DNA from: Streptomyces genisteinicus
Lineage (GTDB): Bacteria; Actinomycetota; Actinomycetes; Streptomycetales; Streptomycetaceae
Direction of reading: 5' to 3'
DNA: 64,000 nt
Assembly: GCF_014489615.1 (NCBI RefSeq)
Contig: NZ_CP060826.1
Location: 186,001-250,000, forward strand
In this document: in pieces, positions 51,207 through 63,200 of the stretch
Layout of the letters: each line of letters starts with the position of its first letter
How positions within the stretch are numbered: position 1 is the stretch's first letter
Translations under genes and position numbers: made by a program
Notes under the pieces: generated by a model
Database searches by the model: none
Told to the model about the DNA's origin: nothing
Seen by the model: the letters and a program-made list of their open reading frames with translations, nothing else

Positions 51207-54200
51207 TCAGGACTTGCCGAATTCTTTGTGGATCAGGTCGAAGAGGTCGGACGCGCTCGCCGACTCCAGGTCGATCTCGTCGGACCCGCCGTCCGCCCCG
51301 GAGCGGGCGGCGGGGGCGGCGCCCGCGGTGCGGAGCCGGTCGGTCAGATCGCGCAGCCTGGCGAGCAGGACCGCCGTCTCCTCCGCGTCGGGCGGAGTGT
51401 CGGTGAGCGCGGCCTCGAACCTCTCCAGCCGGGCGACCGCGCTCTCGGCGCCCGCCGGCCCGTCGTCCGGGCCGGGGCCGCCGGCGAGGTGCTCTCGCAG
51501 GTACGCGGCGAGCGCGGTGGGGGTCGGGTGGTCGAACGCCAGGGTCGCGGGCAGTGTCAGTCCGGTCGCGGCGTCGAGCAGGTTGCGCAGTTCGACGGCC
51601 ATCACCGAGTCGGTGCCCAGGTCGCGGAACTGCCGGTCGGGGTCGATGGCCGCCGCGGTGCGGTGGCCGAGTGCCGTGGCGGTCCGGGAGACCACCAGGT
51701 CGAGCAGGATGCGCTCCTGCTCGGCCTGCGGCGCGCGGGCCAGCCGTGCGACGAGTTCCGCGCCCTGCGCCTGTCCGTCGTGGACGGGCGGGCCGGGCCG
51801 GGGTGCCGCGGGCAGCAGGTCGAGCAGCCGCCCGCCGCGCCCGGCGTCCAGGACGGGGCCGAAGCGGCTCCAGTCGATGCCGGCCACGCAGACCGTCGTC
51901 CGGTCCTCGGCGAGGACCTCGTCGAGCGCGAGGAGTGCCTCGTCCGGCGACAGGGGGGTCACTCCGGTGCGCTGCTGCTGTTCGCCGGCGGCCGTCGCCG
52001 CGCCGAGCCCCGCCCCGGCCCACGGGCCCCATGCGAGGGCCGTGGTGGTGCGGCCGGCGGCGCGGCGTGCCTCGGCGAAGGCGTCGAGCGCCGCGTGGCC
52101 CGCGGCGTAGGCGGCCTGCCCGAGGTTGCCGACGACTCCGGCGAACGAGGTGAAGAGGACGAAACGGTCGAGCCGGTGACCGGCGGTCAGCTCGTCGAGG
52201 TGGCGGACGGCCGTGAGCCGAGTGTGCAGCAGGTCCGCGACGTCGTCGGGGCTCAGGGAGGCGATCACACCGTCGGCCACCGTCCCGGCGGCGTGGACGA
52301 CGCCGGTGAGCGGCAGTTCCTCCGGTACGGCCGCGAGCAGTCGGGCGAGCGCGTCCCGGTCGGTGACGTCGCAGGCGGCGAGGGTGACGCGGCTGCCGAG
52401 CACGGTGAGTTCGGCGGCCAGTTCGCCGGCTCCGGGGGCGTCCTCGCCGCGGCGTGAGACGAGCAGCAGGTGCGGGGCGCCCTGCCGGGCGAGCCGGCGG
52501 GCGGTGTGCGCGCCGAGCGCACCGGTTCCCCCGGTGACGAGGACCGTGCCCGTGGGCCGGGGGCCGTCGGCGGTGCGGTCCGCGCCGCCGGCGGGGAGGG
52601 CGACGAGGCGTCTGCCGAGCACACCGGTCCGGCGGACGGCGACCTGGTCCTCGGCACCGTCGGCGCCGAGCAGCGCGGCCAGCCGTGCTCCGGTCCGGTC
52701 GTCCCATTCGGCGGGGAGGTCGACAAGGCCGCCCCAGGTGCGGGGTGTCTCCAGGGCCGCGACCCGGCCGAAGCCCCATACGGCCGCCTGCTCCGGGTCG
52801 GGCGCCGGGTCGTCCGTGGCGGCCCGTACCGCGCCCCGGGTGGCGCACCACAGCGGACCGGGTACGGCGGCGTCGTCGAGGGCCTGCACGAGGGCGACCA
52901 CCGAGGGCAGTCCGCCGTCGCCGGGCGGCAGGGCCAGCACTCCGGCGGGCGGGGTCGCTCCGGCCACGGCGCGCAGCCGGGTGGCGAGGTCGGCACGGTC
53001 GGTGGAGCCGGGGACGACGACGGTGCGGGCTCCGGCACGGCTCAGCGCCCGGCCCACCTCGTCGGCACGGCCCGCGGCGGCGTCGTCGCCGGGCGGTGTG
53101 ACCAGGAGCCAGGTGCCGGCGGGGCGGGCGGTGCCCTCGGCGACCGGGACCCAGGTCACCTCGTACCGTCCGTCGCCGGAAGCGGTGCGGCGGGCCGCCT
53201 GCGGGGCCTCGGGCCAGAAGCGGGTGTGCTGGAAGGGGTAGGGCGGCAGGACGACGGGCGGTGTGCCGGGGAACGCCGCCGCCAGGTCCACGGCCGCGCC
53301 GTCGACCCAGAGCCGGGCCAGGGCGGTGAACAGGGCCTCGGTCTCGGGGCGTCCCCGGCGCAGCACGGGTGCGGCGCCGGGGACGAGCGCGCTCAGCGTG
53401 CCGTCGGGGCCGAGTTCGAGGAAGCGGGTGTGCCCGGTGGCGGTGAGGGAGGCGATCGCGTCGGCGAAGCGGACGGGCTCGCGGATCTGCGACACCCAGT
53501 AGTCGGGCGTGGCCATGTCGCCGGGGGCGGTGGGGACGACGGGAATGCTCGGGGCGTGGTAGGTCAGGGACTTCGCGACGGCGGCGAACTCGGACTGCAT
53601 GGGCTCCATCAGGTGCGAGTGGAACGCGTGCGAGACCGTCAGCCGCTTGACGCGCACGCCGTCGGCCCGCAGCCGCTGCTCCAGCGCGTCGACCGCGGCC
53701 GCGTCACCGGAGACGGTGAGCGCGGTGGGCCCGTTGACCGCCGCCAGGTCCACAGCCTCCGGCAGGTCGAGATCGCCCTCGGCCAGCTCGACGGCGAGCA
53801 TCGCGCCGCCCTCCGGCAGCGCGTCCATCAGCCGGCCCCGCGCCGACACGAGTGCACAGGCGTCGTCGAGGGAGAGCACACCCGCCACATGCGCGGCGGC
53901 CAGCTCACCGATCGAGTGGCCGACGAGGACGTCCGGGACCACGCCCCACGACTCGACCAGCCGGAACAGCGCGACCTCGACCGCGAACAGCCCCGCCTGG
54001 GCGTGGACCGTGCGGTCCAGCGCCTCCCCGTCCCCGAACACCACGTCCCGCAGCGGCCGTTCGAGGTCCACCCGGGCGCAGACCGCGTCGAACGCGTCCG
54101 CGAACACCGGGAACGCCTCGTACAGTTCGCGTCCCATCCCGGCGCGCTGCGCACCCTGGCCCGAGAACAGGAACGCGGTCCGGCCCTCGCGGGCGGTTCC

Positions 54201-57200
54201 ACGGATGGTCCCGGCGGCCGGTTCGTCCGCCGTCAGGGCGGTCAGGCCGGCCGTGTAGCCGGCGGTGTCCCCGGCGAGGACGACGGCGCGGTGTGTCCGG
54301 CCGAGGCTCGTCGTGGCGAGTGTCCGGCCGGCGGCGACGCCGGAGAGTCCGGGCGTCTCGCACAGCGCCCTGAGCGACTGCGCCCGGGCACGCAGCGCCG
54401 CGTCGCTGTGGGCCGAGAACGCCCAGGGCAGTACGGCGTCCTGCGCGGCCGGCGCCGCCGGTGCGGGGGTTTCGGCCTGCTCCAGGACGACGTGGGCGTT
54501 GGTGCCGCTGATGCCGAAGGAGGAGACGGCGGCCCGGCGCGGCCGGCCGGCGCGTGGTGTCCACGCCGTCGTCTCGGTGACCAGGCGCAGGGTGCCACCG
54601 GTCCAGTCGACGGCCGGTGACGGCTCGTCGGCGTGCAGCGTGCGGGGCAGCACGCCGTGATCCATCGCCAGCAGCATCTTGATGACGCCGGCGATGCCCG
54701 CCGCCGCCTGGGTGTGGCCGATGTTGGACTTGACCGAGCCGAGGTGGAGGGGTTCCGTGCGGTCCCTGCCGTACGTGGCGAGCAGCGCCTCCGCCTCGAT
54801 CGGGTCGCCGAGCCGGGTGCCGGTGCCGTGCGCCTCGACGGCGTCGACCTCCGACGGCCACAGCCGGGCCGACGCGAGCGCCGCGCGGATGACCCGCTGC
54901 TGCGCGGGGCCGTTGGGCGCGGTGAGCCCGTTGGAGGCGCCGTCCTGGTTGACCGCGCTGCCGCGCAGGATGCCCAGCACACGGCGGCCGGCGGCCCGCG
55001 CGTCCGAGAGCCTTTCCAGCAGCACCAGACCGACGCCCTCGCCCCAGCCCGTGCCGTCGGCGTCCGCGGAGAACGCCTTGCAGCGCCCGTCGGAGGCCAG
55101 ACCGCGCTGGTGGGCGAACTCCAGGAAGGCGAACGGCCCGGACATGACGGTGACACCGCCCGCGAGCGCCATCGAGCACTCGCCCGACCGCAGCGACTGC
55201 GCCGCCAGGTGCAGGGCGACCAGCGACGACGAGCACGCCGTGTCCACCGTGATCGCCGGCCCCTCCAGGCCGTAGGTGTAGGAGATGCGGCCGGAGAGCA
55301 CGCTGGCGGCGCTGCCGGTGGCCACGTGGCCCTCGACTCCCGAGCCGACGGCCGGGAAGAGCCCGGCGTAGTCCTGGCCGTTGGTTCCGGCGAAGACGCC
55401 GACGCGCCGGCCCCGGAGCGCGGCGGGGTCCAGGCCCGCCCGTTCGAAGGTCTCCCAGGAGGTCTCCAGCATCAGCCGCTGCTGCGGGTCCATCGCCAGC
55501 GCCTCGCGCGGGGAGACGCCGAACAGGTCCGCGTCGAACCCGGCCGCGTCGGGCAGGAAGGCCCCGCGGCGGGCGAAGTCGGGGGCGCCGTTCAGCTCCC
55601 AGCCGCGGTCGGCGGGGATGTCGCCCACCATGTCGAGGCCCGCGGTGAGCAGTTCCCAGAACTCCTCCGGGGTGGCGGCGCCGGGGAACCGGCAGCCCAT
55701 CGCGACGACCGCGATCGGGTCGTCCGCCGCGGGAGGCGACGCGGGGGCGGGCGCCGCGGGAGCGGCGGCCTCGGCGGCGCCGGTGAGTTCGGCGCGCAGC
55801 CGGGCGGCGAGGGCGGCCGGTGTCGGATGGTCGAAGATCAGTCCCGCGGGGAGCGGGAGGCCGGTGGCGGCCCGCAGGGCGTTGCGCAGCTCGACGGCGG
55901 TGAGCGAGTCGAAGCCCAGGTCGCGGAAGGCCTTGTCGGGTGCGACGGTGGCGGCCGTGCCGTGGCCGAGGACGAAGGCGGCCAGGTTGCGCACCAGGTC
56001 CTCGGTGATCCGGCGCCGTTCGCCCTCGCCGGCGGCGGCGAGGCGTGCGGCGAGGCCGGTGGCGCCGTTCGGGTCCTCGGCGCCGTCCGGCGCGTCGGCG
56101 GGGACGAGTTCGCGCAGCAGCCGGCCGGGACGCGCCGCGGTGAACCCGGACGCGAAGCGCGCCCAGTCGACGTCGGCGACGACGACGGCCGCGCCGTCGC
56201 CGTGGGTGCCGTCGAGCGTCCGGCCGAGCACGGTGACGGCGAGGTCCGGGGAGAGCGGGCTGAGGCCGGAGCGGCGCAGCCGCTGGGTGAGCGCCTCGTC
56301 CTCGGCCATGCCGCTCTCGGCCCACGGCCCCCAGCCGATCGAGACGGCCGGCAGGCCCAGGGCCCGGCGGCGCTCGGCGAGCGCGTCCAGATGGGCGTTG
56401 GCGGCGGCGTAGTTGGCCTGGCCGGCCGTGCCGACGGCGCCGGTGAAGGACGAGAAGAGGACGAAGGCGTCGAGCGGAAGGCCGCGGGAGAGGACGTCGA
56501 GGTTCTCGGCGGCCGTGGTCTTGGACCTGAGCACCTGCTCGAAGCGGTCCGGCGTCAGGCTGTCGAGCACACCGTCGTCCAGCACACCGGCCGAGTGGAC
56601 GACCGCGGTGAGCGGGTGCTCCTCCGGTATGCCGGCGAGAAGCGCGGCGAGCGCGTCCCGGTCGGCGGCGTCGCAGGCCACGGCCGTCGCGGTGGTGCCC
56701 GCCGCGGCCAGTTCGGCGACGAGGGCGGCGGCGCCGGGCGCCTCGGGTCCGCGTCTGCCGACGAGCAGCAGCCGGGTGTGGCCGCGTGCGGCGAGCAGCC
56801 GGGCGACCTGGGCGCCGAGCGCGCCGGTGCCGCCGGTGACCAGCACGGTGCCGTCGGTCCGGGGCGCGGGCGCCCCGGCCGCGGGCGGCGTCGGCGTCGG
56901 CGAGGCGACGAGCCGGCGGGCGTGGACGCCGTCGGCGCGTACCGCGACCTGGTCCTCCGCGTCGACTCCCCCGTCGCCCGCCGTCCCGCCCGCGAGCACG
57001 GCGCACAGCCGGGTCCCGGCGCGCTCGTCGAGGGTGGCGGGCAGGTCGAGCAGCCCGCCCCAGACATGCGGCAGTTCCAGTGCGGCGACCCGGCCGAAGC
57101 CCCAGATCTGGGCCTGTGCGGGGTCGGGCGGGCCGTCGGCGCGGCCGGTCGAGACCGCGCCCCGGGTGAGCGTCCACAGCGGGACGTCGGCGTCGGCGCA

Positions 57201-60200
57201 GGCCTGGGTGAGCAGGAGGGTGGCGGCGAGACCGCGGGTGAGGGCGGCGCCCGCGTGCAGCGGCTCGGTGTCCGTCCCCAGCAGCGACACGACGCCCGCG
57301 AGTTCTCCGTACGAGCGGAGCCGGTCGGCGAGGGCGGCACGGTCGGCGAGGGCGGCACGGTCGGCGATCAGTTCGAGCACGGTGGCTCCGCCGCGCCGCA
57401 GCACGTCGGCGATCCGCGGACCCGTACCGCTTTCGGCGTCGTCGTGGGCGAGGCCGGTGCCGTCGGAGCCGTCCGCGGTACCGGTGCCGTCTGTGCCGTG
57501 GGAGCCCTCCGGTCCGACGACGAGCCAGACACCGTCGAGCACGGCGGGTGCCGCGGCGACGGGCCGCCAGACGGCGCGGTGGTACCAGGAACCGACGGTC
57601 TCCTCGGTGCGCCGGCGGTCGTGCCAAGACGAAAGGTGCGGCATCAGGCCGGCCAGGCCGGGCCGCGCGTCGTCGGGCAGTCCCAGCGTGTCGGCGAGCC
57701 GGTCGACGTCCCGCCCGGCGACGGCCGTCCAGAATCCCGCCTCCGCCCGGTCGGGACCGCCGGCGGGCACGGCGTCGGCCACGGCGTCGGGCCAGTACCG
57801 CTCGTGCTGGAACGCGTACGTGGGCAGCTCGACGGGACGGCCCCCGAGGGGCGCGAAGTACGCCTCCCAGGCGACGTCGGTGCCGTGGACGTACAGCGTC
57901 GCCACGGCCCGCAGCAGCACGGTGTGTTCGCCGTGCCCGGAACGCAGGGCCGGCACGGCGGTCGCCTCCTCGGCGACGTGCGGGACGAGGGCGGACAGGG
58001 TGGCGTCCGGGCCGAGCTCCAGGAAGGTCCGGGTGGCGGTGAGGGAGGCGACCGCCTCGGCGAAGCGGACGGGCTCCCGGATCTGGGACACCCAGTAGTC
58101 GGGCGTGGCCATGTCGCCGGGCGCGGTGGCGACCAGCGGGATCGACGGCGCCTGGTACGTCAGGGACTTCGCCACGGCGGCGAACTCGGCGAGCATCGGC
58201 TCCATCAGGTGCGAGTGAAACGCGTGCGAGACGGTCAGGCGCTTCACGCGGACGCTCCGGGCGCGCAGCTGCTCTTCGAGCGCGTCGATCGCCTGCGCGT
58301 CACCGGACACCGTCACCGACGTCGGCCCGTTCACCGCCGCCAGGTCCACCCCCTCCGGCAGCTCCAGACCCTCCTCGGCCAGCTCGACCGCGAGCATCGC
58401 GCCGCCCTCCGGCAGCGACTCCATCAACCGGCCCCGCGCCGAGACGAGACGGCAGGCGTCGTCCAGCGACAGCACACCGGCCACATGCGCGGCGGCCAGC
58501 TCACCGATCGAATGACCGACCAGGACGTCCGGGGTCACACCCCACGACTCCACGAGCCGGAACAGCGCCACCTCGACCGCGAACAGCGCGGGCTGCGTGA
58601 ACGCGGTCCGCGCCAACAGCTCCGCGTCCTCCCCGAACACCACGTCCCGCAACGACCGTTCCACATCCACCCGCGCGCACACGGCGTCGAACGCCTCCGC
58701 GAACACCGGGAACTCCTCGTACAGCTCACGGCCCATCCCGACCCGCTGCGCACCCTGCCCCGAGAACAGGAACGCGGTCCGGCCCGAGGTCGCGGCCCCG
58801 GTCGGTGTGCCGGGGCGCCCGACGGCGAACGCGTCGAGTTCGCGCAGCAGTTCCTCGGTCCCCGTCCCCAGGACGACCGCCCGGTGCTCCAGCGCCGCGC
58901 GCCGGGTCGCGAGCGAGAGCCCGATGTCGGCGGGGCGCCCGGCGGCGGCCGTGTCCCGCAGCCGGGCCGCCTGGGCGCGCAGGCCCTCCGGCGAGGCGCC
59001 GCTGAGCACCCATGGCATCAGGGTGTCCGGCGCCGCAGGCGTGTCCGGGCGGTCGTCGGCGACGGGCGCCGCGACGGTCGCCTCGGGGGCCTGCTCGATC
59101 ATGGTGTGCGCGTTGGTGCCACTGATGCCGAACGAGGAGACCGCCGCGCGGCGGGGCCGCCCGGTCGCCGGCCACGGCCGTTCCTCGGTGAGGAGTTCCA
59201 CGGCGCCCGCCGACCAGTCCACGTGCGGCGAGGGCACGCCCGCGTGCAGGGTGCGGGGCAGCACGCCGTGCCGCAGCGCCATCACGGCCTTGATGATGCC
59301 GCCGACGCCCGCCGCCGCCTGGGTGTGCCCGATGTTCGACTTCAACGAGCCGAGGTAGAGGGGCTGTTCGGGGCTCCGGTCCCGCCCGTAGGTCGCCAGC
59401 AGCGCTTCGGCCTCGACCGGGTCGCCGAGCTTGGTGCCCGTGCCGTGCGCCTCCACCAGGTCCACGTCGGCGGCGGTGAGGCCCGCGTCGGCGAGCGCCG
59501 CCCGGATGACCCGCTCCTGGGAGGGGCCGTGGGGCGCGGTGAGACCGTTGGACGCGCCGTCCTGGTTGACGGCCGAGCCGGTCACGACCGCGAGCACCTG
59601 GTGGCCGTTGCGGCGGGCGTCGGAGAGCCGCTCCACCAGCAGCACACCGGCGCCCTCGGACCAGCCGGTGCCGTCCGCGTCGGCCGAGAAGGACTTGCAG
59701 CGGCCGTCCGGGGCGAGCCCGCGCTGTCTGCTGAAGTCCACGAAGACGCTGGGCGTCGACATCACGGTGACGCCTCCGACGAGCGCCATCGAGCACTCTC
59801 CCGCCCGCAGCGACCGGGCGGCCAGGTGCAGGGCGACCAGGGACGACGAGCACGCGGTGTCGACGGTGACGGCGGGGCCCTCCAGGCCGTACGTGTACGC
59901 GATCCGGCCGGAGACCACGCTGCCCGCGCCGCCGGTGGCCCGGTACCCCTCCGTCTCGGGCAGCGTCTCGGCGGCGGCCGCGTAGTCGTGGTACATGACA
60001 CCGGCGAAGACGCCGGTGTCGCTGCCGCGCAGACCCGCCGGGTCGATGCCGGCCCGTTCGAAGGTCTCCCAGGACAGTTCGAGCATCAGCCGCTGCTGGG
60101 GGTCCATGGCCAGCGCCTCGCGCGGGGAGACGCCGAAGAGGCCGGCGTCGAAGGCGGCGGCGTCGTGGAGGAAGCCGCCGTGCCGCGCGTAGGTGGTGCC

Positions 60201-63200
60201 GGGGCGGGACGGGTCGGGGTCGTGGAGACGTGCGAGGTCCCAGCCGCGGTCGGTGGGGAAGCGGGTGATGCCGTCGCGTCCCTCCCGGACCATGCGCCAC
60301 AGTTCCTCGGGGCTGTCGACACCGCCCGGATAGCGGCAGCTCATGGCGACGACGGCGATCGGCTCGTCCGTCGCGGCGGCCCGCCGGGGGCCGGACCGCC
60401 GGTCGGCGCCGGCCGCGGCCGGGGCCAGTTCGTCGCGGAGGTGCGCCGTCAGCGCGGCGGGACTGGGGTGGGAGAAGACGAGGGTGGCGGACAGCCGCAG
60501 ACCGGTTGCGGCGGCCAGCCTGTTGCGCAGTTCGACGCCCGTGAGGGAGTCGAAGCCGAGGTCCTTGAAGGTCCGGTCGGTGTCCACGTGGGTACCGGAG
60601 GAGTGGCCCAGCACGGCCGCGACCGTCGTCCGGACCAGTTCCTCGACGGCACGCGTCCGCTCCGGCTCCGGCAGCGCCGCGAGGCCGCGGGCGTCCCCGG
60701 CGGGACCGGCCGCGGCGGTGGCGGCCGAGCGGAGCGCGGGGCGGGCGAGGTGGAGCAGCAGTGGCGGTACGGAGGAGCCGGAGCCTCCGGGGGCCGGCTC
60801 GGCGGCCATGGCCAGCACATGGGCGGGCCCGGCGGCGGCCGCGTCGAGCAGCCGCACCCCCTGGTCCGGGTCGAGCGCGCCGCCCAGCGCGGCGAACCGT
60901 GCGCGGTCCGCCGCCCCGAGGCGGCCGGCCATGCCCCCGGCGCCGCCCCACAGCCCCCAGCCGATGGAGACGGCGGGCAGGCCGTCGGCACGCCGGCGGG
61001 CGGCGAGGGCGTCGAGGAACGCATTGGCGGCGGCGTAGGACGCCTGGCCCGCGGTGCCGAAGGAGCCGGCCACGGACGAGAACAGCACGAAGGAGGTCAG
61101 GCCGTGACGGCGGGTCGCCTCGTCGAGGAGGGCGGCCGCCTCGGCCTTGGGGCGCAGTACCGCGGCGACCCGTTCGGGGGTGAGCGAGGTGAGCAGCCCG
61201 TCGTCGAGGACGCCCGCGGTGTGGACGACGGAGGTGACGGGGTGGTCGGCGAGCACCCGGTCGAGGTCGTGCGGGTCGGCGGCGTCACCGGCGACGACCG
61301 TCACGGTGACGCCCTGGGCGGTCAGTTCGGCGGTCAGCTCCGCCGCGCCGGGCGCGTCGGGGCCCCGGCGGCCGAACAGGACGAGACGCCCGACGCCGTG
61401 CGCGGCGGCGAGGTGGCGGGCCACGCGGACGCCGAGGGCACCGGTGCCGCCGGTGATCAGGACCGTGTCGCCAGGGCCCCACGGCGCGGCGGTGGTGTCC
61501 GCCCGCAGCCGTGCCGCACGCGGGACCAGGGCGGTGCCGTTGCGCAGGGCGGTCTGGGGGGTGCCGCCGGGCAGGCCCGCGGCGAGCGCGGCGGCCGACT
61601 CGTCCGTACCGTCCAGGTCCACCAGGCCGAAGCGGCCCGGGTGTTCGGTCTGCGCGGACCGCACCAGGCCCCAGACCGCGGCCGCGGCCGGGTCGGCACT
61701 CTCGCCGTCGGCCGTGGCGAGGGCGTTGCGGGTGACGACGACGAGCCGGCTGTCGGCGAAACGCTCGTCCCGCACCCAGTCGTGGAGCAGGGCGAGGACG
61801 GCGGTGACCGTGTCGTGGGCACGCTGCGCGAGGGCGGCGCCTGCCGCGAGCGGCTCCGGTCCGGCGCCCACGCAGGCGAGCACGGTGCCGGTGACGGGCT
61901 CCGGCGTGCCGTCCGCCAGGGCGTCGGGGCCGCGCAGTCCGGTCGCTCCGGTGATCGCGTCGAAGAGGTCGGTCGTGCCCACGGGCACGGCCGCGAACGG
62001 TGTGCCGTGTTCTCCGCCGCCACCGGCGGGGAGCCAGTCGACGCCGTAGAGCACCCCCGTGGAGGCGTCGCCCAGCCGGTCGGCGGCCACCGGCCGGAAG
62101 GCGAGCGAGCGCACCGTGAGCACGGGCGCGCCCGCCAGGTCTGCGAGCCGGACCGCGTACTCGTCGGGGCCGCGCCGGGTGAGCGTGACGCGCAGGGCGG
62201 TGGCGCCGACCGCGTGCCGGGTCACACCGGACCAGGCGAACGGGAGCAGGGCGGTGCCGTCCTCGCGGAGCAGTCCGGCGGTGCCCAGCGCGTGCAGGGC
62301 GGCGTCGTACAGCGCGGCCTGCGGCCCCCCGGGCAGCTCGACCTCCGCGTGCACGGTGTCGCCGTCGCGCCATACCGCGCGAAGTCCGCGGAAGGCGGGG
62401 CCGTAGTCGAGTCCGGACGCCGCGAGCAGGTCGTACTCCGGTGCGCCGGCGGTGCCCGTGGGCGGCCAGGTGGCGTCGCCCGGCCCCTCGTCGGCCCCGG
62501 GGCGTCCGGCGGGCTCCAGGGTGCCGGCGGCGTGGGTGGTCCAGGGGGCCCCGGCGTCCGCGTCGGGGCGGCTGTGGATCTCGACGCTCTGCCCGGACAC
62601 CGTCATCTGGACCTGGGTGCCGCCCGTCCGGGGCAGCACCAGCGGTTCGCTCACGATGAGCTCGGCGAGCCCCGGCAGCCCCGCCCGGTCCGCCGCGTGC
62701 AGGGCGAGGTCGACGAGGGCGGTGCCCGGCAGCACGATCCGGCCGTGGACGGCGTGGTCGGCGAGCCAGGGGTGGGTGGCCGTGCCGACGACGCCGGTCC
62801 AGACCTGCCCGCCGTCGCCCGCGAGCGGCACGACGGCCCCCAGCAGGGGGTGGCCGGCCACGGACAGCCCGGCGACGGCCAGGGCGGTGGTGGAGGGCGC
62901 CTGGGACGTCCAGTGGCGGGTGCGCTGGAAGGCGTAGGACGGCAGTTCGACGGGGCGCGGGCCGCCGGGGCCGGCGACGGCTGCCCAGTCCGGGGCCGCG
63001 CCCCGGGTCCAGAGGGCGGCGACGGCGGCGAGCGCGGACCCGCTCCCGGTGTGGTCGCGGCGGAGCAGGGGCACGGCGGTCGCGTCCTCGGCGATGTGCG
63101 GGACGAGGGCGGACAGGGTGCCGTCGGGGCCGAGTTCGAGGAAGGTCCGGGTGGCGGTGAGGGAGGCGACCGCGTCGGCGAAGCGGACGGGCTCCCGGAT

